64,000 nucleotides of DNA from Xanthomonas melonis (lineage in GTDB: Bacteria; Pseudomonadota; Gammaproteobacteria; Xanthomonadales; Xanthomonadaceae): assembly GCF_020783655.1 (NCBI RefSeq), contig NZ_JAJGQH010000001.1, positions 354,559 through 418,558 of the forward strand, written 5' to 3'. The notes beneath the pieces were generated by a model, which saw only the letters and a list, made by a program, of their open reading frames with translations, had not been told where the DNA came from and did not search any database. Positions 7,454 through 14,864 of this stretch are shown here, piece by piece. Every line of letters starts with the position of its first letter. The first letter of the stretch is position 1. The position numbers were made by a program, and so were the translations under genes.

Positions 7454-9907
7454 TCATCCCTCCACCGTTGCGGCAGGCGCTGCGATCCGCAGCGGTTGAT
7501 ATTCCTGCCGACGCTCTCCGGCAATGCGCGCCTTCCACGGATCGACCAGACCCTCCAGCGAATACAGCAGGCGCTCGTACAGCGCACGCCGGTTGGCCGC
7601 ATCGTCGACCACCTGGGCACGGATGTAATCCAGCCCCACCCGCGCGATGTAGTGCACGGTGCGATCCAGGTAATAGGCCTGCTCGCGGTACAGCTGCAGG
7701 AACGCACCGGTGTATTCGCGCACTTCCTCGGGCGTGCTCACCTTCACAAGGAAACGCGCCACCTCGGTCTTGATGCCGCCGTTGCCGCCGACGTGCAGCT
7801 CCCAGCCCGAATCCACTGCGATGATGCCCACGTCCTTGATGCCGGACTCGGCGCAGTTGCGCGGGCAACCGGACACCGCCAGCTTCACCTTGTGCGGGCT
7901 CCACATATTGGCCAGCATGGTCTCCAGGTCGATGCCCATCTGCGTGCTGTTCTGCGTGCCGAAGCGGCAGAACTCGCTGCCCACGCAGGTCTTCACCGTG
8001 CGGATGGACTTGCCGTAGGCGTGGCCGGAGGGCATGCCCAGGTCGCGCCACACGTCCACCAGATCCTCCTTCTTGACCCCGAGCAGATCGATGCGCTGCC
8101 CTCCGGTGACCTTGACCATCGGCACCGCGTACTTGTCGGCCACGTCGGCGATGCGGCGCAGCTCGCCGGCATTGGTGACCCCGCCCTTCATCTGCGGAAT
8201 CACCGAGAAGGTGCCGTCTTTCTGGATGTTGGCGTGCGCGCGTTCGTTGATGAAACGCGACTGCGGGTCGTCGATGGCTTCATGTGGCCAGGTCGAGAGC
8301 ATGTAGTAATTGATCGCCGGTCGGCAGGTGGCGCAGCCGTTGGGCGTGCGCCATTCCATGAAGGCGTAGGCCTGCGCATGGGTCAGCAGCTTGTGCTCGC
8401 GGATGGCGCGACGCACCTCGCCATGGCTCAGGTCGGTACAGGCGCACACCGCCTTGGTCTTGGGGGTTTCCTGGAAGTTGGAGCCCAGGCAGTTCATCAG
8501 GATCTGCTCGACCAGCCCGGTGCACGAACCGCAGGAACTGGCAGCCTTGGTGTGCTTCTTCACCTCGTCGACGGTGAACAGACCCTGCTCGCTGATCGCC
8601 CTGACAATCGTGCCCTTGCACACGCCGTTGCAGCCGCAGACTTCGTCGCTGTCGGCCATCACGCTGGCGCGATCCTGGCCACCGGTGCCGGCATCGCCCA
8701 ACGCGCTTTCGCCGAAGATCAGCTGATCGCGCTGCGCCTGGATCGGTGTGCCGTCCTTGAGCAGCTTGAAGTACCAGCCGCCATCGCCGGTGTCGCCATA
8801 CAGGCAGGCCCCCACCAGCACGTCGTCGCGGATCACCAGCTTCTTGTAGACGCCGCCGGCGGGATCGGACAGCACGATCTCCTCGCAGCCGTCGCCGCCC
8901 ATGAAATCGCCAGCCGAGAACAGATCGATGCCGGTGACCTTGAGCTTGGTCGAGGCCACCGAGCCGCGATAGATGCCGATGCCGAACTGCGCCAGATGGT
9001 TCGCGCAGACCTTGGCCTGCTCGAACAACGGCGCCACCAGGCCGTAGGCGATACCACGATGGTTTGCGCACTCGCCCACTGCGTACACGCGCGGGTCGAA
9101 GCTCTGCAGGCTGTCGTTGACCACGATGCCGCGCGAGCAATGGATGCCGGCCTCTTCGGCCAGCCGCGTATTGGGGCGGATACCGGCTGCCATGACCACC
9201 AGGTCGGCCGGGATCTCGCTGCCATCGGCGAACTTCACCCCGACCACCTCGCCCTGCGCATTGCCGAGCAGAGCGCTGGTGGCGGTGTTCAGACGGAATT
9301 CCAGCCCACGCGCGCGCAGCGCCTGCTGCAACAGGTTGCCGGCCACCGGATCGAGCTGGCGTTCCAGCAGCCAGCCGGCCAGGTGCACCACGGTCACGTC
9401 CATGCCACGCACTTTCAGGCCGTTGGCCGCTTCCAGGCCCAGCAGCCCGCCGCCGATCACCACCGCATGCCGCTTGCTGCGCGCAGTGTCGATCATGGTG
9501 CGGGTGTCCTGGATATCGCGGTATCCGATCACGCCCTTCAGATCGTTGCCCGGAATCGGCAACACGAACGGCACCGAGCCGGTGGCGATCAGCAGCCGGT
9601 CGTATTCGGCCTCGGTCCCGTCGGCGGCGATCACCCGGCGGCGCACACGATCGATGCGGGTGACTTCGGTGTTCAAATGCAGATGGATGCCGTTGTCGCG
9701 GTACCACTGCAGCGGGTTCAACACGATGTCGTCGAACTCCTGCTCGCCGGCCAGCACCGGCGACAACAGGATGCGGTTGTAGTTGGGGTGTGGCTCGGCG
9801 CCGAACACGGTGATGTGGTACATGCCCGGCATCAGCTTGAGCAGCTCTTCCACGGTGCGGATGCCGGCCATGCCATTGCCGATGACGACGAGTCTGGGTT
9901 GCTTCAT
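7454..9907 (-). CDS. nirB: Nitrite reductase large subunit NirB
   Basis: An 817-residue NADH-dependent assimilatory nitrite reductase that makes ammonium. Domains in order: FAD/NAD(P)-binding pyridine nucleotide-disulfide oxidoreductase (starting VVIGNGMAG, with a second Rossmann site at VIGGGLLGLEAANG); a BFD-like [2Fe-2S] domain (CGCNGVCKG, then SSCGSCTG); a second BFD-like segment (CACTDLSHGE and CATCRP); a ferredoxin-like half; and the siroheme/[4Fe-4S] domain with CVGSEFCRFG and SGCPRNCAES supplying the four cysteines. The length matches the family. The ATG at 9907 has AGGA 9 nt upstream; an alternative in-frame ATG at 9928 lacks one. It lies 22 nt after the transporter gene. Siroheme comes from cysG and cobA nearby. 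Confidence 0.96.
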   Translation of the reverse strand: MKQPRLVVIGNGMAGIRTVEELLKLMPGMYHITVFGAEPHPNYNRILLSPVLAGEQEFDDIVLNPLQWYRDNGIHLHLNTEVTRIDRVRRRVIAADGTEAEYDRLLIATGSVPFVLPIPGNDLKGVIGYRDIQDTRTMIDTARSKRHAVVIGGGLLGLEAANGLKVRGMDVTVVHLAGWLLERQLDPVAGNLLQQALRARGLEFRLNTATSALLGNAQGEVVGVKFADGSEIPADLVVMAAGIRPNTRLAEEAGIHCSRGIVVNDSLQSFDPRVYAVGECANHRGIAYGLVAPLFEQAKVCANHLAQFGIGIYRGSVASTKLKVTGIDLFSAGDFMGGDGCEEIVLSDPAGGVYKKLVIRDDVLVGACLYGDTGDGGWYFKLLKDGTPIQAQRDQLIFGESALGDAGTGGQDRASVMADSDEVCGCNGVCKGTIVRAISEQGLFTVDEVKKHTKAASSCGSCTGLVEQILMNCLGSNFQETPKTKAVCACTDLSHGEVRRAIREHKLLTHAQAYAFMEWRTPNGCATCRPAINYYMLSTWPHEAIDDPQSRFINERAHANIQKDGTFSVIPQMKGGVTNAGELRRIADVADKYAVPMVKVTGGQRIDLLGVKKEDLVDVWRDLGMPSGHAYGKSIRTVKTCVGSEFCRFGTQNSTQMGIDLETMLANMWSPHKVKLAVSGCPRNCAESGIKDVGIIAVDSGWELHVGGNGGIKTEVARFLVKVSTPEEVREYTGAFLQLYREQAYYLDRTVHYIARVGLDYIRAQVVDDAANRRALYERLLYSLEGLVDPWKARIAGERRQEYQPLRIAAPAATVEG

Positions 9908-9929
9908 TGCCTGGATTCCTGTCGACATG

Positions 9930-11138
9930 TCAGACGCGCGCCGCGCCGGCGGTGGACCATTCGCTGCGCCACTGGGTCTTGACGCCGGCCAGCAGGCCCC
10001 AGCCGCCAAGCGCGAATGCGGAGAACAGCCACATGCCCAACGCATAGCTGCCGGTGTGCTGCTTGAGCACGCCCAGCCCGGCCGCCAGCGCGAAACCGCC
10101 GATGCCGCCGGCCATGCCGATCAGGCCGGTCATCACGCCGATGTCCTGCCCGAAGCGTTGCGGCACGAGCTGGAACACCGCGCCGTTGCCGGCGCCCAGG
10201 CACAGCAGGGTCAGGACGAACAGCGCCAGCGTGATCGTGGCACCGCCCGCGCCGAAGCCGGCGATGCCCACCAGCGAGGCCACCAGCAGGTACACCGTCA
10301 GCAGGGCACGCGTGCCGCCGACACGGTCGGCGATCACGCCGCCCAGCGGGCGCATGACCGAGCCGGCCAGCACGCAGGCCGCCGTCGCCCAGCCGGCGGT
10401 ACGCGCGTCGAAGCCGAACTGATCGTGGAAGTAGCCCGGCAAGGCGCTGGCGAAGCCGGAGAAGCCGCCGAAGGTGATGGCATAGAAGAACATGAAGCGC
10501 CACGCATCGCGGTTGCCCACCAACACCCGTCCGTAATCGGACCATTGCTTGCGTGCGACCGGCGTGGGCGCCTCTTTGGCGATGGTCGCGAACACGATCA
10601 GCGTCAGCACCAACGGGATGCATGCCAGCCCGAACACGTCCTGATAACCGAAGGCGGCCGCCAGCATCGGTGCGAACAACGCCGCCAGCACCGTGCCGGA
10701 ATTGCCTGCACCGGCAATGCCCATCGCGGTGCCCTGATGCTCGGGCGGATACCAGCGCGATGCCAGCGGCAAGGCCACCGCAAACGAGGCGCCCGCAATA
10801 CCGAGCAGCACGCCCAGCAGCAGCACCTGTCCCATGCTGTGCACGCCCAGTTGCCAGGCGCCGAACAGCGCAGCGATCACCGCGAGCTGCGCGACCATGC
10901 CGGCGCGCTTGGCGCCGATGCGATCGGCGAACATGCCCAGTACCAGACGCAGCACGGCGCCGCACAGGATCGGCACCGCCACCATCAGGGCACGCTGCTG
11001 CGTATCCAGGCCAAGCGACTGCGCGATCGGTACCTGCAACGGACCCAGCAGGTACCACACCATGAAGCTCAGGTCGAAATACAGGAAGGATGCGAACAAG
11101 GTGGGCGTATGCCCGGATCGCCAGAACGAACGCTGCAT
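9930..11138 (-). CDS. narK: Nitrate/nitrite transporter of the major facilitator family
   Basis: A 402-residue integral membrane protein with about 12 transmembrane helices. It carries the nitrate-nitrite-porter signatures of the NarK/NrtP family: GIAGAGNSGTVLAALFAP in TM5 and GAGNGAVFQLVPQRFG in TM10/11, with GMAGGIGGF nearby, plus the MFS loop motif GMFADRIGAKRAG after TM2. It most likely imports nitrate for the NasA and NirBD enzymes encoded downstream. First gene of the operon: ATG at 11138 with GAGG upstream, preceded by the structured leader at 11164-11283. The family is sure; direction and substrate preference (nitrate versus nitrite) are inferred from context. Confidence 0.92.
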   Translation of the reverse strand: MQRSFWRSGHTPTLFASFLYFDLSFMVWYLLGPLQVPIAQSLGLDTQQRALMVAVPILCGAVLRLVLGMFADRIGAKRAGMVAQLAVIAALFGAWQLGVHSMGQVLLLGVLLGIAGASFAVALPLASRWYPPEHQGTAMGIAGAGNSGTVLAALFAPMLAAAFGYQDVFGLACIPLVLTLIVFATIAKEAPTPVARKQWSDYGRVLVGNRDAWRFMFFYAITFGGFSGFASALPGYFHDQFGFDARTAGWATAACVLAGSVMRPLGGVIADRVGGTRALLTVYLLVASLVGIAGFGAGGATITLALFVLTLLCLGAGNGAVFQLVPQRFGQDIGVMTGLIGMAGGIGGFALAAGLGVLKQHTGSYALGMWLFSAFALGGWGLLAGVKTQWRSEWSTAGAARV

Positions 11139-11163
11139 GGAGACCTCTTCGGATGCGATAGCC

Positions 11164-11202
11164 AAAAAAAAGGCGCCCCTCCGGTAAAGCCGGAAGGACG
11201 CC
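11164..11202 (-). terminator. Leader terminator (attenuator) of the nitrate assimilation operon
   Basis: On the minus strand a 12-bp stem with two mismatches (5' arm GGCGTCCTTCCGG, 3' arm CCGGAGGGGCGCC) is followed by eight T residues. It lies 25 nt before the ATG of the first structural gene, so uncorrected transcription would stop before the operon. Its 5' arm shares bases 11195-11202 with the last ANTAR-type hairpin, so the two structures exclude each other. This is the layout of NasR/NasT antitermination. The structure is read directly from sequence; the regulatory mechanism is known for the family. Confidence 0.9.
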
Positions 11203-11210
11203 GTTGTCCT
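11195..11210 (-). promoter_or_regulatory. ANTAR-target hairpin 3, overlapping the attenuator
   Basis: A 5-bp stem, AGGAC pairing with GTCCT, closes the hexaloop AACGGC (A at loop position 1, G at position 4). These are the loop bases recognised by ANTAR domains. The 3' half of this hairpin is also the 5' arm of the leader terminator, so stabilising it with protein would prevent termination. It lies 9 nt downstream of hairpin 2, the spacing expected for a tandem ANTAR RNA motif. Confidence 0.85.
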
Positions 11211-11219
11211 GGATGCACA

Positions 11220-11237
11220 CAGATCGCCGTTGATCTG
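11220..11237 (-). promoter_or_regulatory. ANTAR-target hairpin 2
   Basis: A perfect 6-bp stem, CAGATC pairing with GATCTG, closes the same hexaloop AACGGC. With hairpin 3 it forms the classical two-hairpin binding site for a NasT-type ANTAR protein. Confidence 0.85.
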
Positions 11238-11259
11238 CAGCACCGTCTTGCATGTTGTT

Positions 11260-11281
11260 GCGGGCACGCCGTTGCGCCCGC
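11260..11281 (-). promoter_or_regulatory. ANTAR-target hairpin 1, an extra copy at the leader 5' end
   Basis: An 8-bp stem (GCGGGCGC pairing with GTGCCCGC, one G-U pair) again closes hexaloop AACGGC. It lies 22 nt upstream of hairpin 2. If the sigma-54 promoter is correctly placed, it sits at the very 5' end of the transcript. A third copy is beyond the usual two hairpins. Confidence 0.8.
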
Positions 11282-11294
11282 AGCCAACTGCTAC

Positions 11295-11309
11295 GCAATC
11301 AACGTGCCA
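11295..11309 (-). promoter_or_regulatory. Sigma-54 (RpoN) promoter of the nitrate operon
   Basis: On the minus strand the sequence is TGGCAC, five bases, TTGC, matching the -24/-12 consensus TGGCAC-N5-TTGC exactly. Counting 12 nt from the -12 C places the transcription start near 11283, immediately before leader hairpin 1. RpoN-dependent expression fits nitrogen control through NtrC. Confidence 0.85.
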
Positions 11310-11650
11310 ACTCGCTCACCTGGCCGTCACGCACGCGCAAGTCGTTGAAAAATGGTGTTTTCATTACAGGCATGTCTTGCCTGTGGCCGGCCGGCGTCCG
11401 TTGCCACACCCGACCGCTCCCGGCTTTCGTGCAGCGATGCACCAATACCGTGCGCAAGCCGGCAAGCCTGGCGCGCGCGGTGCCCTCACCGCATGCGGGA
11501 CACGCCGTGAATCCATCCCTGCAGGCTGCGTGGCGGCATCCATGCCGCCACAGCGTCCCGCACGCGGCGAGGACACCACGCGGCGCAAGGATCCGAAACG
11601 CGGACATAGCGGATCGGACACGCTACGCCACAGCAACGGATCAAAGCCCG
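11310..11650. other. Upstream activating region of the nitrate operon
   Basis: A 341-bp non-coding stretch between the sigma-54 promoter and the end of nasS. No gene is recognised. At 11438-11454 the sequence TGCACCAATACCGTGCG matches 11 of 14 defined positions of the NtrC consensus (TGCACYANNNTGGTGCA). It lies about 155 bp upstream of the predicted start, a normal distance for an NtrC enhancer. This single site is tentative. Confidence 0.4.
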
Positions 11651-12724
11651 TCAATCGCCCAAGCGTAGATCGAAAAGCCGATTGCGACGGCGATCGCCAT
11701 CCGGCACCGCTATCCCCAGCCACGCTGCGGCACTGCGGTAGCTGTCCGTGCGATGGATCTCCCGCAGCCGCGCCATGTCCTCGTCCTGGACGTCATGCCA
11801 TCCCCACCGCTGGAACTGGCTCAGGAACCACTCTCCATCGGACAGCCACGGCATGTTCACCGTTCCATCGCGATGGAAAGCCAGCGCCGTCGCGTCGCCG
11901 TTGCAGGCATCGGTAACCGCGTCCAGGCAAGTGAGCAGATGGGTGGCCGAGACCCCGATATGCTGCGGCTCGGACAGCCACTGCGCGCACTGCGCGCGGT
12001 GGTCCTGTGCCGCCTCCAGCCAGCGGCAGGCCTCCAGCACGCACGCGGTCAGCCGCTGCGCCGCTTCCGGTTGCAGGGCCGCGAACTCGCGCCGGCAGGC
12101 CAGTACCTTTTCCGGATGCCCCGGCCACAACTCGCCGCTGCGAATCAGCCGCACTCCGACACCCTGCGCCTGCGCCACCGCCGCCCACGGCTCGCCCGAG
12201 CAGTAGCCATCCACCAGCCCGCTGCCCAGGGCCGTGGGCATTTGCGGTGGCGGAATCGTGAGGACGTCGACATCGCGCATCGGGTCCACCCCGCGCGCGG
12301 CCAGCCAGTAATACAGCCATAACGCGTGCGTGCCGGTGGGGAAGGTCTGCGCGAACACCGCGCGCCGGCCCAGTCCGGCCAACGCCTTCGGCAATGCCTG
12401 CCCGTCGGCCAATGCCTGCGCCAGTGCCGGGGCCACGGTGATCGCCTGGCCATTGTGGTTGAGCGTCATCAGCAAGGCCATCGGGCATTGCGGCCCGGCG
12501 ATGCCCAGCTCGATCGCGTACACCAGGCTGGCCAGCGCGTGCGCTGCATCCACCTCGCCGGCGAGCAGCCGATCGCGCACGCCGGCCCACGAGGCCTGCC
12601 GCCGCAGATCCAGCTGCAGGCCATGTGCGCGGTCCAGCCCCAGCCGCTGCGCGGCCACCAGGGGCGCGCAATCGATCAGCGGCATGTAGGCCACGCGCAA
12701 CGTGGAAAGTTCGGCTTGGCTCAT
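11651..12724 (-). CDS. nasS: Nitrate sensor NasS (NrtA/SsuA-like binding protein, cytoplasmic)
   Basis: A 357-residue protein with the fold of ABC nitrate-binding proteins (NrtA/NasF family) but without a signal peptide. The sequence begins directly with the ligand-binding domain (LRVAYMPLIDCAPLVAAQRLGL). Conserved segments include LASLVYAIELGIAGPQCPM, LNHNGQAITV, FPTGTHALWLYYWLAARG, IPPPQMPTAL and YCSGEPWAAVAQ. In Azotobacter, Pseudomonas and Paracoccus, NasS binds NasT and releases it when nitrate or nitrite is bound, so it is the nitrate sensor of the antitermination switch. It follows nasT by 4 nt in one operon. Start ATG at 12724, directly before conserved sequence. Confidence 0.9.
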   Translation of the reverse strand: MSQAELSTLRVAYMPLIDCAPLVAAQRLGLDRAHGLQLDLRRQASWAGVRDRLLAGEVDAAHALASLVYAIELGIAGPQCPMALLMTLNHNGQAITVAPALAQALADGQALPKALAGLGRRAVFAQTFPTGTHALWLYYWLAARGVDPMRDVDVLTIPPPQMPTALGSGLVDGYCSGEPWAAVAQAQGVGVRLIRSGELWPGHPEKVLACRREFAALQPEAAQRLTACVLEACRWLEAAQDHRAQCAQWLSEPQHIGVSATHLLTCLDAVTDACNGDATALAFHRDGTVNMPWLSDGEWFLSQFQRWGWHDVQDEDMARLREIHRTDSYRSAAAWLGIAVPDGDRRRNRLFDLRLGD

Positions 12725-12728
12725 CGGT

Positions 12729-13301
12729 TCATCCCAGCAATTCGGCCATGGCCACGATGCGTCGCGCCACCTCGGCCAGTTTGACGCCCTGCTTCATCGC
12801 CTGCTGGCGCAGCGCGGCATACGCATCGGCCTCGCTGAGGCCGCGTTTTTCCATCAGCAGCCCCTTGGCGCGGTCGATCTGCTTGCGGTCCTGCAGGGCC
12901 TGCTGCACCTCGTCCAGGCGCTTGCGCATACTGCTCTCCTGCGCGAAGCGGGCCAGCGCCACCTGCACGATCGGCGCCAGCCGCGTCGGCGACAGGCCGT
13001 CCACCACATAGGCAGTGACGCCTGCACCGACGGCCGCATGGATCAGCGCATCGTCGCCGTCGCCGGAAAACATCACCACCGGGCGCGGCGCATGCGTGTG
13101 CAGCATCGACAACTGTTCCAGGGTGTCGCGCGAAGGCGAATCCACGTCGATCACCACCACATCCGGCTGCTGGCTCTGCACCGCGTGCAGCAACGCACCG
13201 ACCGACGCCACATCGTCGAGCACCGTGTAACCGGCGCGCGTCAGCGCCTGGCGCAGTTCGCCGATCGGCTTTTCGGTATCGTTGACCAGCAGAACACGCA
13301 T
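12729..13301 (-). CDS. nasT: NasT: receiver-like plus ANTAR RNA-binding antiterminator
   Basis: A 190-residue protein. Residues 1-120 form a receiver-like domain (MRVLLVND, VVVIDVDSPSRDTL, VVMFSGDGD) and about 130-185 form an ANTAR domain (DRKQIDRAKGLLMEKRGLSEADAYAAL). ANTAR domains bind RNA hairpins with hexanucleotide loops that have A at position 1 and G at position 4. NasT prevents leader termination in nitrate operons unless captured by NasS. Here the likely target is the triple-hairpin leader at 11195-11281, about 1.5 kb away. The acidic pocket is reduced compared with typical receivers, as in other NasT/AmiR proteins. Start ATG at 13301. The divergent gene is cysG. Confidence 0.93.
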   Translation of the reverse strand: MRVLLVNDTEKPIGELRQALTRAGYTVLDDVASVGALLHAVQSQQPDVVVIDVDSPSRDTLEQLSMLHTHAPRPVVMFSGDGDDALIHAAVGAGVTAYVVDGLSPTRLAPIVQVALARFAQESSMRKRLDEVQQALQDRKQIDRAKGLLMEKRGLSEADAYAALRQQAMKQGVKLAEVARRIVAMAELLG

Positions 13302-13332
13302 TGGCGGTGGCGAGGCGTGTGGACGTGAGCCG

Positions 13333-13349
13333 ATGTTGCCATGCAACAT
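13333..13349. promoter_or_regulatory. 17-bp palindrome between nasT and cysG
   Basis: A perfect inverted repeat, ATGTTGC-CAT-GCAACAT, lies in the 81-bp divergent intergenic region. Position and symmetry suggest an operator for a dimeric regulator acting on cysG, nasTS or both. The binding protein is unknown. Confidence 0.5.
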
Positions 13350-13382
13350 GCAGTCGGCGCGAGTCATCTTTCGGAGTGGGCC

Positions 13383-14387
13383 ATGCCGTTGTTCCCGTTG
13401 TTCGCAAACCTGCAGGGACGCGCCGTGCTGGTGATCGGCGGCGGCGAGGTCGCCACGCGCAAGGTGCTGGCCTTGCTCAAGGCCAGTGCGCAGATTCGTC
13501 TGCATGCGCATGCCCTCTCGCCCGAGCTGGAGGAGTTGATGCAGGCCGGGCGCTTCGCGCGGCTGAGCGGTGCCTTCGACCCAGCCTGGATCGACACGGT
13601 GTGGCTGGTGGTCGCGGCCACCGACGACACCGATTTGAACCAGCGCGTCGCCGCTGCTGCGGGCGCGCGTCAGCGTCTGGTCAACGTGGTGGACGATGCC
13701 GAACTGTCGACCTACCAGGTGCCGGCGATCGTGGACCGCGACCCGCTGGTGATCGCCATTTCGTCGGCGGGAGCAGCCCCGATGCTGGCACGTCGCCTGC
13801 GCGAGCGGCTGGAGCGCGAGCTGGACGCCTCGGTGGGTCGCCTCGCCGGCCTGTTCGCCCGCCATCGCGAGCGCATCCGCAGCCAGCTCCCGGACATGAA
13901 CCGCCGCCGGCGCTGGTTCGACGGCGTGATCGATGGGCGGGTGCCACTGCTGCTGCAGGCCGGCGAGGATGCCGCTGCGGAAGCCGCGTTCGACGCCGCG
14001 CTGGACGATGCCGGCGCGGTGCCGGCGCGCGGCAGCGTGCAGCTGGTCGGCACCGGCCCGGGCGATCCGGGCTTGCTCACGCTAAAAGCGCTGCGTGCGA
14101 TGAATCTGGCCGACGTGCTACTGGTCGCTGCCGACATTCCCGATGCCGTGCTCGAACTCGCGCGCCGCGACGCTTCCCGCCGTGCCCTGCCGCAGGATTC
14201 GGCGCTACAACAGGCACTGCTGCTGGAGCTGGCAGGCGAAGGGCTGCACGTGGTCGCGCTGCGCAGCGGCACCGGCTACGACGATACCAGCGCAGCCTCG
14301 ATCACAGCCGCACTGCGGGCCCACGGACTGGCCTGCGAACGCGTGCCGGGCATCCATCAGGAACGCCGCAAGCGGCCGGCGCCATAA
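13383..14387 (+). CDS. cysG: Siroheme synthase CysG with a shortened SUMT half
   Basis: A 334-residue protein. Residues 1-210 are the CysG-B bifunctional precorrin-2 dehydrogenase and sirohydrochlorin ferrochelatase, with the NAD site VIGGGEVATRKV, VAATDD, LVNVVDD and ISSAGAAPMLARRLRERLE all present. The remaining 110 residues start like SUMT (VGTGPGDPGLLTLKALRAM) but then diverge. The VRLKGGDPF-type motif and most of the methyltransferase domain (normally about 240 residues) are absent. Methylation must therefore come from CobA encoded at 3485-4261. The ATG at 13383 has GGAG upstream; an ATG at 13341 in the same frame is possible. It is divergent from nasT and convergent with the DUF7009-like gene. 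Confidence 0.9.
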   Translation: MPLFPLFANLQGRAVLVIGGGEVATRKVLALLKASAQIRLHAHALSPELEELMQAGRFARLSGAFDPAWIDTVWLVVAATDDTDLNQRVAAAAGARQRLVNVVDDAELSTYQVPAIVDRDPLVIAISSAGAAPMLARRLRERLERELDASVGRLAGLFARHRERIRSQLPDMNRRRRWFDGVIDGRVPLLLQAGEDAAAEAAFDAALDDAGAVPARGSVQLVGTGPGDPGLLTLKALRAMNLADVLLVAADIPDAVLELARRDASRRALPQDSALQQALLLELAGEGLHVVALRSGTGYDDTSAASITAALRAHGLACERVPGIHQERRKRPAP

Positions 14388-14501
14388 GGACATCGACCAC
14401 GGGAGCCTGAGCTCAGGCAATGAGCGCCGAGCGCAGCGGCGCCTGCGTACCGTCCGACACTTCGGACCGCCGGGCGTGCCAAGGCGATGCGTACCGCCTG
14501 G

Positions 14502-14864
14502 TCACTCCTTCGCCAGGCGCTTGCGTGCACTGTCGCGCACATCGATATCGAAGGTCACCTGCAGCGCCATGTGTTCGGCATGTCCGGCGCCCGCATCGAA
14601 ACTGAAGCGCAGGCCGTCGCGGCTGGGCAGGCGTCGCGCATGCGCTTCCAGCGCGTCGCGCGGCACCGACAGTTGCCAATGGTCGGTGGCACAGTTGCAG
14701 GCCGCATGGCCGCCGGTCAGGCTCACCGTGTGCCGCACCAGCCGTGCGCCCTGCCCGCTGGGCAGCCGGCTGAGGTTATCCACGCTCTGCCCGGCCAGCA
14801 GCGTGGCCAGTTCGGCTTCGTCGATGCGGAACCGCAGATGCTGACCTTCAATCTGGATTTTCAT
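14502..14864 (-). CDS. Small DUF7009-like conserved hypothetical protein
   Basis: A 120-residue protein starting MKIQIEGQHLRFRIDEAELATLL. The repeated, strand-like pattern (LRFRID, HTVSL, WQLSVP, GLRFSF, LQVTFDIDV) suggests a small beta-sandwich. No catalytic motif is seen. Its start overlaps the end of mobA by 17 nt, so it is the last gene of a moeA-mobA operon, suggesting a link to molybdenum cofactor or nitrate metabolism. That link is inferred from position only. It resembles the DUF7009 group; function unknown. Confidence 0.7.
   Translation of the reverse strand: MKIQIEGQHLRFRIDEAELATLLAGQSVDNLSRLPSGQGARLVRHTVSLTGGHAACNCATDHWQLSVPRDALEAHARRLPSRDGLRFSFDAGAGHAEHMALQVTFDIDVRDSARKRLAKE

Noticed and set aside
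7019..9982. Open frame of 987 codons on the plus strand
   Set aside because: It is the antisense shadow of nirD and nirB. Composition is His/Gln/Gly-rich with no domain, a typical effect of high GC content.
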